From an uncultured Geobacteraceae bacterium (GTDB taxonomy: Bacteria; Desulfobacterota; Desulfuromonadia; Geobacterales; Pseudopelobacteraceae): 5,939 bases of DNA. Below, piece after piece: positions 1 to 5,939 of the stretch (positions within the stretch are counted from its first letter, which is position 1; every line of letters starts with the position of its first letter). Where the stretch lies: positions 1 through 5,939 of the forward strand of contig CAIRND010000514.1 in NCBI GenBank assembly GCA_903879825.1. The letters are read 5' to 3'. Below the pieces are notes generated by a model. That model was not told the origin of the DNA, made no database searches, and saw only the letters and a program-made list of their open reading frames with translations. Both the position numbers and the translations under genes were made by a program.

Positions 1-2396
1 CGAATATCCACCGCCGTACTGAAGGGGAGAATATTCAAAGCAGCGCCGGTTGACGATGTGAATAGTGCAGTTCTGAAGGCAAAACTTGCCGGGCCCTGAT
101 TTTTAGCCTTGAAGGAAGCGGTCGCAAGTGTACCGACACCTGTCACACCAACGCTTCCTGCTGGTCGCGCCATTGTGACCGTCAGTACGCCCGTGGCAGA
201 ATCTGCCTTGCTGCTGAATGTGGTTGGTTTACCATCCTTTTTCAGAAGAGATCCCTCGCTTATTGTCACAAAATCAACAAAGACCGGATCATAGGTAAGA
301 ACAAACGGGGCATTGGCAAGGTCCGTAACGTCACCAATTTTAATATCCAGATTGAACTGCTGACCAACCGTTACGGATGACGGAGCAGCTATCTGGAGAA
401 GAGTGCGTTGCACCGGAGCGGGACCAGTTGTAGCCGCAGGCGCGACAGAGCCCGGAAGTGCTGAAAGAGGTTTAATGGTTGCCGGTGGCGCTGTTACTGT
501 TTTTTTGTCCGTCCCCTTTTGCGGGACATCACCCTCAAATACCGGTTCCAGATCGAAAGACGCCATCGGTTTAACAAGCGATGGATGGTCCTCTTTACCA
601 GAGGCAAATGAAGCAAGTCCGGGGAGAGGAACAGGAATACCCCGTACAAGCCGGGGAGTAATCGCCAGCATCAGTTCGGTCTTGTCTTTAGATGAATTGT
701 TATTGGTAAACAACGGTCCGATAAGCGGAATGTCACTCAATAGATACAGCTTGGTTTTGTCACTGCTGTCAGATCGCTGAATAAGTCCACCGATGATGCT
801 GGTTTCATTATCCTTCAGGCTAAGCACAGTATCAAGATTCCGGGTGCCAATTGTTACAACGGTTGTTAAGCCGTCTGCCCCCACTTTTTCTTTTGTCAAA
901 ATGGAACTGACTTCAAGATTAAGTTTTATGGCAATTTCATTATTGAGCTGGATGGTCGGTTCGGCATTAACCTTAACACCCACGTCTACATACTGAACGT
1001 TTACCTGAGACACCGTGCCGTTAAGTGTTGTCGTCGTGATCGGCACTCTTGTACCGACGTTAAATTTAGCTTTTTCCTTATTTTTTACTCTTATTTTTGG
1101 ATTTGAAAGAACTTCACCCTTGGCTAAAGTTTTCCCAAGGTTGAATGTTGCATTCGGCACAGTAATAAAGCCACCTACACCCTTAGATGTGAAAGCACGA
1201 ACCAGATTTGATGGATTTCCACCGCCAGTAGTAATCGTTGTTGATCCGGAAGCTGCAGTAGTTGTCGCGCCGGTAAGAGTCGTAGACATTAGATTTTCAC
1301 CTTTGAACGCCCCCAACTGAACATTGTAGTTGCTCAACAGCAGTCCAATGTTTTCAGCGTTCTTGTCACTGACCTCCATCACTTCAACGTCAAGTATAAC
1401 CTCCGCCTCCGGCATATCATTTGCGTCAAGAATCTTTTCGACAACCCCGACAACCTCTTCCGTGTCACGTATGACAATCGAGTTTGAGTCCTCATTGACA
1501 TATGCTTTCCGTACCTGAATCATGGTGCGGATCAGGTTGATGGCTTTTTTTGCGTCCATATAGTTAAGGTGAAAGGTACGCATCTGCATGTCTTCATACT
1601 GTTTGCTCTTTTCCGGCGAATTCATAAAAACGAGCACGGTTGTTTCATTAAGGTTCTTGGTGGTGAGCTTGTTCATGGTGCTCAGCAGGTCAAGCGTCTG
1701 CTGGAATGTGGCATTATCCAGAAAAATGGAAATAGGTGCGTCTTTTATGCCATCGTCGAAGACAAAATTAATTCCGGACAGCTGTGTCAGAATGTTAAAG
1801 ACATCCTTCATCTTGGCTTCTTTAAATTTGAGGGTAATCGGCTTACTGGACTTCAGGCGCAGTTCAAATCCATCCAGTTTGCTTTTACGGAGCTGGGTAA
1901 TTTTCTCCAGAGCAGCGGCATATTCACTGTTTTTGGGAAAGAGTTCAGCTGCCTTGATGTACTGGCGATGGGCGTCCTTCAGTTTGTTACCCTTTTCAAA
2001 ATCCACACCTTCCTGGAATGCCAACTGTGCTTCCTTGTAACGAGTCGAAATTTCGATCTGCTGCCTGAAACGATCCTGAGTCGGGTCTATACCCTGTGCC
2101 GCCTGAAATTCCGGCACCGCAGCAATGTGATTACCCTTTTCAATAAACGCCATGCCCTGCCTGAAACGCTGATCAGCAGCTTTCTGGCGAGTTTTTAAAA
2201 AGCGGATTCGTGGTTCATTTACCGTCGGATCGCTCTTAAAGGACTCTGCATAACTATACATAGCCTCTTCAAATTTCCCTTCAGACTCGAGTTTTTCCGC
2301 AGCCTTAAAAGTTTTCGCAGCGGTGGAAGCACAGCCGGAAAGAAGGGCAAACGATATGATTAAAACACTCGGTAAGGTAAGACTCAGGTAGCGCAT
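1..2396 (-). CDS. gspD: Lipoprotein secretin (GspD/PilQ family) with N-terminal TPR repeats and C-terminal cohesin-like domain; 3' end truncated by window
   Basis: This is the outer-membrane channel of a type II secretion/type IV pilus-like machine. I translated an open minus-strand frame of 798 codons with no stop; it runs off the window at base 1. Residues 1-22 form a lipoprotein signal ending in a lipobox (LLSGC, Cys22); +2 is Ala, consistent with outer-membrane sorting. Three TPR-like repeats follow (about 26-58, 73-106, 120-156), then an N0/STN-like domain (about 188-258) and one N1 (KH-like) domain (about 272-330). The secretin core (about 331-585) shows AEVILDVEVMEV, KGEVLSNPKIRV, GTRVPI, VQYVDVGVKV, NETSIIGGLI and DIPLIGPLF followed by TELMLAITPRLV. 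A Pro/Ala/Thr-rich linker (about 586-664) leads to a cohesin-like beta domain (about 666-797). Typical GspD has N1-N2-N3, and here only one such domain is seen. The start is ATG 2396, behind a strong ribosome-binding site and 22 bases after the upstream gene. The secretin call is very firm; the number of residues missing at the C terminus is unknown. Confidence 0.95.
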   Translation of the reverse strand, partial: MRYLSLTLPSVLIISFALLSGCASTAAKTFKAAEKLESEGKFEEAMYSYAESFKSDPTVNEPRIRFLKTRQKAADQRFRQGMAFIEKGNHIAAVPEFQAAQGIDPTQDRFRQQIEISTRYKEAQLAFQEGVDFEKGNKLKDAHRQYIKAAELFPKNSEYAAALEKITQLRKSKLDGFELRLKSSKPITLKFKEAKMKDVFNILTQLSGINFVFDDGIKDAPISIFLDNATFQQTLDLLSTMNKLTTKNLNETTVLVFMNSPEKSKQYEDMQMRTFHLNYMDAKKAINLIRTMIQVRKAYVNEDSNSIVIRDTEEVVGVVEKILDANDMPEAEVILDVEVMEVSDKNAENIGLLLSNYNVQLGAFKGENLMSTTLTGATTTAASGSTTITTGGGNPSNLVRAFTSKGVGGFITVPNATFNLGKTLAKGEVLSNPKIRVKNKEKAKFNVGTRVPITTTTLNGTVSQVNVQYVDVGVKVNAEPTIQLNNEIAIKLNLEVSSILTKEKVGADGLTTVVTIGTRNLDTVLSLKDNETSIIGGLIQRSDSSDKTKLYLLSDIPLIGPLFTNNNSSKDKTELMLAITPRLVRGIPVPLPGLASFASGKEDHPSLVKPMASFDLEPVFEGDVPQKGTDKKTVTAPPATIKPLSALPGSVAPAATTGPAPVQRTLLQIAAPSSVTVGQQFNLDIKIGDVTDLANAPFVLTYDPVFVDFVTISEGSLLKKDGKPTTFSSKADSATGVLTVTMARPAGSVGVTGVGTLATASFKAKNQGPASFAFRTALFTSSTGAALNILPFSTAVDI

Positions 2397-2405
2397 TCAG
2401 TGCGT

Positions 2406-2411
2406 CTCCTT
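2406..2411 (-). promoter_or_regulatory. Ribosome binding site of the secretin gene
   Basis: AAGGAG on the minus strand lies nine bases upstream of the ATG at 2396, in the 22-base gap after the connector gene. It supports that ATG, which also gives an intact lipoprotein signal peptide. This is the only junction in the operon, apart from ATPase/pilM, where the genes do not overlap, so the secretin has its own strong initiation signal. Confidence 0.75.
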
Positions 2412-2418
2412 AGTGGTA

Positions 2419-3030
2419 TTAATTTGCTGATTTACCCGCCGCAAGCGGCCGGTTTTCAACCAGAGGTATAACTATTTTGTCACCGGTATCAGTCACCGTC
2501 AGCGTAAGTGCCTGATCTGTAATCTCGGTCGCCTCATAGCGACCAGCAATTTTATCGCCTGTTTTCACCAGCAGGATATCTTTGTCTTTTGACAGAAAAA
2601 TTGTTTTCACCGCACCTTTTTTAATAAAACCCAAAAAAGTGAAGCGCGCCAATGGGGCTGTTTCCGGTTGTGCGATCACCTGCTCAGCCGGAGGTACTAT
2701 CACCTTAACGGGCGGCGCTGCCGGCTTAAGTACAACAATCTTTTGTTTTGCCGCTTTCACTTCGTCTACAAAAACCGGCTTGAAAATATTGCGCCGATAC
2801 CCGGAGAAGCCGGATGGTTCCTTATCAAGCAGATCAATTTTAAGTACGGTGCCATCGTCACTTTCACGTGCTGCTGTTTTTGCAGTGGCTACAATCTGTT
2901 TTGCCGGCTGAACCGGTTTACTGATTGTCACGGTGGCTGTTTTCAGACGCGGCATCGCGCTATAGCTCCAGAATGCGGCAACCACAAGAAGTATTACCAG
3001 GATAAACAGAATGAGGCGCTGTCGATTCAT
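2419..3030 (-). CDS. GspC/PilP-like periplasmic connector protein
   Basis: This 203-residue protein most likely links the inner-membrane PilN/PilO-like platform to the periplasmic domains of the secretin encoded next. Residues 6-22 are a strongly hydrophobic segment with a short basic cytoplasmic start (MNRQR), a signal anchor with no lipobox. A long Lys/Val/Pro/Ala-rich periplasmic stretch (about 30-127) contains YRRNIFKPVF at 78-87, which resembles the short 'NlF' and 'RdiF.P' motifs near the conserved regions of GspC and PilP. Residues 129-190 look like an HR/PilP-type small beta domain (FTFLGFIKKG, then VKTGDKIAGRYEATEI and KIVIPL). PilP is usually a lipoprotein and GspC a single-pass membrane protein; the anchor here makes GspC the closer match in topology. 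The ATG overlaps the stop of the PilO-like gene by four bases (ATGA), indicating coupled translation. The family assignment rests on these motifs plus position, so no symbol is given. Confidence 0.82.
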   Translation of the reverse strand: MNRQRLILFILVILLVVAAFWSYSAMPRLKTATVTISKPVQPAKQIVATAKTAARESDDGTVLKIDLLDKEPSGFSGYRRNIFKPVFVDEVKAAKQKIVVLKPAAPPVKVIVPPAEQVIAQPETAPLARFTFLGFIKKGAVKTIFLSKDKDILLVKTGDKIAGRYEATEITDQALTLTVTDTGDKIVIPLVENRPLAAGKSAN

Positions 3031-3572
3031 GCGCCACCCCGAAGATATACCGTAAGATGAAGATTCATGACGACGTTTTCGCTAAAAAGGTCCTTATTTG
3101 TCAGAGAGACCGTATCAACCACAAGTAATTCCGGATTTAACTGAAGATCAGACAGATAGCTTTTTACCGCAGCATAACTACCACTCACTGAAAGTGACAA
3201 CTCATATGAAAGCAGCGCTTCACCTTTTATTTGCACCGGTTTATAGGTGATTGTGCCCATTTCAACAGCACTGCCCGCCGCTGATTCAAACAAATCACTT
3301 AATACCCTGGCAAATTCACGTTTCTCAGGAATTTTGGCGCTCAGCTTTTCCAGGTCAGCAACACCCTGCTGATAGCGGGCAGTGGCATCAATCTTTCCAA
3401 CTGTGGCAGCCTGGTGACGCATACTATTCCACTTCGTTTGAAGGTCTGCCAGTGCCGGGAGTTGATAGTGAGATACCACAACACTCAGTGCTATATTGAG
3501 TAGCAACAGGGTGACAATAATACTGAGGTGTCGCCACTTTTGACGGATTATTTCGAGAATATACTGTTTCAT
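3027..3572 (-). CDS. pilO: PilO-like inner-membrane alignment protein (GspM/PilO family)
   Basis: This 181-residue bitopic membrane protein is the expected heterodimer partner of the PilN-like protein encoded just upstream. It has a short basic cytoplasmic tail (to about residue 15), one transmembrane helix (about 16-34), a helical, probably coiled-coil stretch (about 40-86), and a compact alpha/beta periplasmic domain (about 88-178). That domain contains LSYELSLSVSGSYAAVKSYLSDLQ, the beta-strand plus helix pattern of the PilO ferredoxin-like fold (a 'v.G.y..v..fl..L' signature). The start chosen is ATG 3572, which shares one base with the PilN-like stop (TGATG). A TTG codon immediately upstream at 3575 is in frame and slightly better spaced from a weak AAGG, so the protein could begin one residue earlier. 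The gene ends in a four-base overlap with the connector gene. Length and topology are normal for the family. Confidence 0.88.
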   Translation of the reverse strand: MKQYILEIIRQKWRHLSIIVTLLLLNIALSVVVSHYQLPALADLQTKWNSMRHQAATVGKIDATARYQQGVADLEKLSAKIPEKREFARVLSDLFESAAGSAVEMGTITYKPVQIKGEALLSYELSLSVSGSYAAVKSYLSDLQLNPELLVVDTVSLTNKDLFSENVVMNLHLTVYLRGGA

Positions 3573-4108
3573 CAATTCATTACCTTACATGATATTGAAA
3601 ACTGTACGCCACGCGAATTTTCACCGGCTACCATATTCTGATGTGACAGTAACAAGACATTTGAAAAGTTTTTAGATCCTTCCAGCTTTTCAAGATACTG
3701 CTGAATAGTTTTGAAGGATCGAGCGTTCCCCTCAACTTTCCACTCGTTACCTGTTTTTCCGGGTGAAAGTGATGACAGCGATGCTCCCTCTGGCGTAACT
3801 GTTTCAAACAACTCGAGCACACCAAGCCAGTGTGTGCTCTTACGTTCGATTATTTCATTGTAGAAACGAATACGCGTACTCTGGCGACTGAAATCAGCTT
3901 CGGAAATGCCACTCGGTTTCGCACCAAGCCTGCTTTGAATCGCTGTAATTTCGCTGTTTAAGCGGCTCTGTTCTCCCATGTTTGATGATACACGGCTTAC
4001 GTTCCATACGGAAATGCCTAGAAGTACCACAATGACAACGAACGCAAGTCTGTTCAGCAGACGGTGGTCAAGATAGGTGCGTGTTGCAAGATTAATAGTA
4101 AAACGCAT
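3572..4108 (-). CDS. pilN: PilN-like inner-membrane alignment protein (GspL C-terminal/PilN family)
   Basis: This 178-residue bitopic protein should form the inner-membrane ring with the PilO-like protein and anchor the PilM-like protein to the membrane. The cytoplasmic N terminus carries INLATR at residues 5-10; in characterised PilN proteins a tail motif of the form 'INLLP' sits in a groove of PilM, and this appears to be its counterpart. A transmembrane helix (about 20-37) is followed by a heptad-like helical stretch (about 40-62). A periplasmic domain follows, containing W94LGVLELFETVTPEGASLSSL, typical of the Fimbrial_PilN family ('W..lL..l....P.gv.l..l'), and a GNARSFKTIQQYLEKLE segment. 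The ATG shares one base with the PilM-like stop (TAATG), and GAGGAG lies six bases upstream, so this start is well supported. Length is normal for PilN (about 180-210). Confidence 0.9.
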   Translation of the reverse strand: MRFTINLATRTYLDHRLLNRLAFVVIVVLLGISVWNVSRVSSNMGEQSRLNSEITAIQSRLGAKPSGISEADFSRQSTRIRFYNEIIERKSTHWLGVLELFETVTPEGASLSSLSPGKTGNEWKVEGNARSFKTIQQYLEKLEGSKNFSNVLLLSHQNMVAGENSRGVQFSISCKVMN

Positions 4109-5034
4109 TACGCACTCCTCAAAGCCGCGCCAAGTGCAGCACTGCAGGGGAATAGTTGATTCTGGTCACCCGGCGCATAATTGCCCGGTGTAACCACTCC
4201 CTTCGTTTCAAGTAATATCGGAGTCAGGCCGGTTGCTTCGGCGATCATTTCCTGAAATTGTTGGGCGACATCCGGTGATGCTATATAGAAAACCGTCTGC
4301 ACAAGTTGGTCTGGAAACCGTTCTTTATAAACAAGCAGAGAACTGTTTATTTCCATATACACCCGGCTGTCTGCGGCAGAAGTTCCAAATAACTCCTTAC
4401 TACGAATGAATTCAGGAATTCCCTGGGCAAATGCCACTATGGACAAGGTGCTACCATAAAAAGAGATAAGGATGCAGTCATCATGAAGTGAAATACGATT
4501 ATCAAAAAGACGACAGAGGTTGAACGTATTACAATCAATGCGAGCCGGGGAAAGACCTGCCTGCGTAATCAAATCTTCATATTGGGAAATGACTGCGCGT
4601 GATGCGATTGCCACCAACAGTGCCAGATCACCATTTTCACGTACCGTCAACTGCTGATAATCAAGATGGGTATCGGCACTTTCGAGCGGGATACTTTTTT
4701 TCAATTTCCAGCGGATCAGATCGATAGCTTCCGAGCGGCTTTTGAAACGTCCTTCAAGGTCAATCAGCATGATTCTACAGGTCGCATCCGGCAGAGAGAT
4801 CGCAACCCTGGTTGATCGGCATAGCAAAAGATTATAGGCCGATTTTAAACCTGCCACGAATGCTTCAGGATTAAGTACATTCTGCTCACGCAGTGAAACC
4901 TGCACCGTATGTGGGGCAAACGGCACGGCAGCTACCCGCTCAACGCGTGGGGAGGCCGCTGATCCAGCTGTCAGGGCACAGGTTACCCCGTGTTGGTTGA
5001 GTTCTATGCCAATAATATTACTGGTAAACAACAT
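4108..5034 (-). CDS. pilM: PilM-like actin-fold assembly protein
   Basis: This 308-residue soluble protein is expected to sit on the cytoplasmic face of the inner membrane, bound to the tail of the PilN-like protein and close to the ATPase. Family signs are IIGIELNQHGVTCAL at 7-21 (first strand pair of the actin-like fold), VAISLPDATCRIMLIDL at 77-93, a helix IDLIRWKLKKSIPLESADTHLDY at 104-126 matching the PilM 'ea.kyiPf..eev.ldy' signature, LVAIASRAVISQYEDLITQAGLSP at 140-163, and a C-terminal AALGAALR. It is shorter than typical PilM (about 350). The two glycine/aspartate phosphate loops are degenerate (see findings), which makes it resemble the cytoplasmic part of GspL. ATG 5034 is chosen because AGGA lies six bases upstream and the protein then begins as PilM proteins do. 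An in-frame ATG at 5055, overlapping the ATPase stop as ATGA, would add seven residues but has no visible ribosome-binding site. Confidence 0.87.
   Translation of the reverse strand: MLFTSNIIGIELNQHGVTCALTAGSAASPRVERVAAVPFAPHTVQVSLREQNVLNPEAFVAGLKSAYNLLLCRSTRVAISLPDATCRIMLIDLEGRFKSRSEAIDLIRWKLKKSIPLESADTHLDYQQLTVRENGDLALLVAIASRAVISQYEDLITQAGLSPARIDCNTFNLCRLFDNRISLHDDCILISFYGSTLSIVAFAQGIPEFIRSKELFGTSAADSRVYMEINSSLLVYKERFPDQLVQTVFYIASPDVAQQFQEMIAEATGLTPILLETKGVVTPGNYAPGDQNQLFPCSAALGAALRSA
4115..4120 (-). promoter_or_regulatory. Ribosome binding site of the pilN-like gene
   Basis: GAGGAG on the minus strand lies six bases before the ATG at 4108 and inside the last codons of the PilM-like gene. 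It fixes the start of the PilN-like protein and places re-initiation at the TAATG junction. Confidence 0.75.
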
Positions 5035-5040
5035 GGCGTG

Positions 5041-5044
5041 TCCT
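5041..5044 (-). promoter_or_regulatory. Ribosome binding site deciding the pilM-like start
   Basis: AGGA on the minus strand lies six bases upstream of the ATG at 5034. The alternative ATG at 5055 is preceded by a T-rich stretch with no purine-rich motif. The site therefore favours the internal start, leaving a 17-base gap after the ATPase stop. Confidence 0.55.
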
Positions 5045-5051
5045 ATTCCGG

Positions 5052-5939
5052 TCATTCAACAAACGTGACGCGGTTTATCTCCTTGAGTGTTGTTATACCA
5101 GCCGCCAACTTTTCTTCGGCTGAATCGCGCAAAAACATGACACCAGCTTCGCGGGCGGCTTTTTTCAACTGAGTGGCGGGAACTTTGGCAATAATGAGAT
5201 CACGAATCTGGTCGTTCAGTTCCAGTAGTTCGACAATAGCTACACGGCCACGGTAACCGGTACCATGACATTCATCGCAGCCATGCGATTCGTACAGCGT
5301 CATGCCCCGAAAACGCTCCGGGTCAACACCACCATCAATAAGTTGCTCATCAGTGTACTGTACCGGACGACGACAGGCGAGACAGACCTTCCTCACCAGT
5401 CGTTGTGCCAGGACACAGTTAAGGCATGAGACAAAATTATACGGGTCAATGCCCATGTGAATGAAACGTCCGATAACATCAAAAACATTGTTGGCGTGAA
5501 CGGTGGTGAATACCAGATGTCCGGTCAGCGCGGACTGAACGGCGATCTGTGCCGTTTCAGAGTCACGGATCTCTCCGACCATAATCTTATCGGGGTCATG
5601 GCGAAGAATCGAGCGCAACCCTTTGGCAAAAGTCAGCCCTTTTTTTTCATTGACCGGTATCTGCAATACACCACGCAACATGTATTCAACCGGATCTTCA
5701 ATGGTAATTATTTTATCCTCGCCGGTATGAATTTCGGTCAAAGCGGCGTAGAGCGTTGTGGTTTTACCAGATCCGGTCGGTCCGGTTACCAGCACCATTC
5801 CATATGGTTCACGGATTTTTCTGCGTAGTCGCTTGATCTCCCGCTCGCTGACGCCGAGATTTTCAAGTGTTAAACCCTTAAGATCACTGGCGATGCTCTC
5901 TTTGTCAAGAATACGGATAACCGCATCCTCACCCAAAGA
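5052..5939 (-). CDS. gspE: GspE/PilB-type secretion ATPase, C-terminal part (5' end outside window)
   Basis: This is the cytoplasmic hexameric ATPase that powers pilin/pseudopilin polymerisation. Only the last 295 residues are present; full-length members are about 550-570, so the N-terminal adaptor domains lie beyond base 5939. Counting from the window edge, the catalytic motifs are all intact: Walker A GPTGSGKT (53-60), Asp box ITIEDPVEY (78-86), Walker B DPDKIMVGEIRDSETA (115-130) and His box TGHLVFTTVHAN (139-150). A zinc-binding tetracysteine is visible as CLAC (186-189) and CDEC (221-224), followed by GTGYRGR. Zinc cysteines plus the intact Walker B glutamate favour an assembly ATPase (GspE/PilB) over a retraction ATPase (PilT). 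The frame is open to the window edge; a TTG at 5936 is an internal codon, since it lies just before the conserved VIRILDK segment found mid-protein. It is the first gene of the visible operon and ends next to the PilM-like gene. Confidence 0.96.
   Translation of the reverse strand, partial: SLGEDAVIRILDKESIASDLKGLTLENLGVSEREIKRLRRKIREPYGMVLVTGPTGSGKTTTLYAALTEIHTGEDKIITIEDPVEYMLRGVLQIPVNEKKGLTFAKGLRSILRHDPDKIMVGEIRDSETAQIAVQSALTGHLVFTTVHANNVFDVIGRFIHMGIDPYNFVSCLNCVLAQRLVRKVCLACRRPVQYTDEQLIDGGVDPERFRGMTLYESHGCDECHGTGYRGRVAIVELLELNDQIRDLIIAKVPATQLKKAAREAGVMFLRDSAEEKLAAGITTLKEINRVTFVE

Noticed and set aside
403..780. Plus-strand open frame of 125 codons
   Set aside because: Antisense to the secretin C-terminal core and linker; low-complexity Ser/Gly product with no recognisable motif.
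1569..2198. Plus-strand open frame of 209 codons
   Set aside because: It lies wholly antisense to the secretin TPR/N0 region, whose minus-strand translation is clearly homologous to a known family; the plus-strand product has no recognisable domain and is a shadow frame.
2397..2418. Possible terminator or promoter in the gap between connector and secretin
   Set aside because: The gap is only 22 bases, holds a ribosome-binding site, and shows no hairpin with a T-run.
3628..3825. Minus-strand 65-codon frame inside the PilN-like gene
   Set aside because: It is a shifted frame within a clear PilN-like coding region and has no domain or ribosome-binding site of its own.
5053..5055. ATG overlapping the ATPase stop as the PilM-like start
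   Set aside because: It has no purine-rich site upstream and would add seven residues before the usual PilM beginning; kept only as an alternative to ATG 5034.
5457..5828. Plus-strand open frame of 123 codons
   Set aside because: Antisense to the Walker A/Walker B region of the ATPase, the most conserved part of the window; it cannot be a separate gene on this evidence.

Overview
The window is a single run of six genes, all on the minus strand, so transcription reads from high to low coordinates. They encode the core of an envelope-spanning machine of the type II secretion / type IV pilus superfamily. In transcription order they are: a GspE/PilB-type assembly ATPase (5' part outside the window), a PilM-like actin-fold protein, a PilN-like and a PilO-like bitopic inner-membrane protein, a GspC/PilP-like periplasmic connector, and a very large lipoprotein secretin whose 3' end runs off the window at base 1.

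Organism. The sequence is of a Gram-negative, diderm bacterium, because it encodes an outer-membrane secretin with a lipobox. The order ATPase-PilM-PilN-PilO-connector-liposecretin, together with a secretin carrying N-terminal TPRs and a C-terminal cohesin-like domain, recalls the 'Pul/Oxp' type II-like clusters of Geobacter and other Desulfuromonadota. That placement is from memory of the family and is an inference. No taxonomic marker is present, and base composition looks roughly balanced (not counted).

Layout. ATPase 5939-5052; PilM-like 5034-4108; PilN-like 4108-3572; PilO-like 3572-3027; connector 3030-2419; secretin 2396 to beyond 1. Genes overlap or lie within about 22 bases of each other, so the set reads as one translationally coupled operon. 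No promoter, terminator, RNA gene, mobile element, CRISPR array or long repeat was seen. There is no intergenic stretch longer than 22 bases.

How the parts fit. The ATPase powers polymerisation of pilin or pseudopilin subunits. The PilM-like protein should bind the cytoplasmic tail of the PilN-like protein. The PilN-like and PilO-like proteins form the periplasmic alignment ring. The connector links that ring to the N-terminal domains of the secretin in the outer membrane. The machine is a hybrid: separate PilM/PilN/PilO proteins as in type IV pili, but a membrane-anchored, GspC-like connector. The most unusual component is the secretin, which combines a lipoprotein signal, three TPR-like repeats, a short N0-N1 periplasmic region, the secretin barrel, a proline/alanine/threonine linker and a cohesin-like domain in one chain. 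Pseudopilin, prepilin peptidase and GspF/PilC genes are not in view and may lie beyond either edge.
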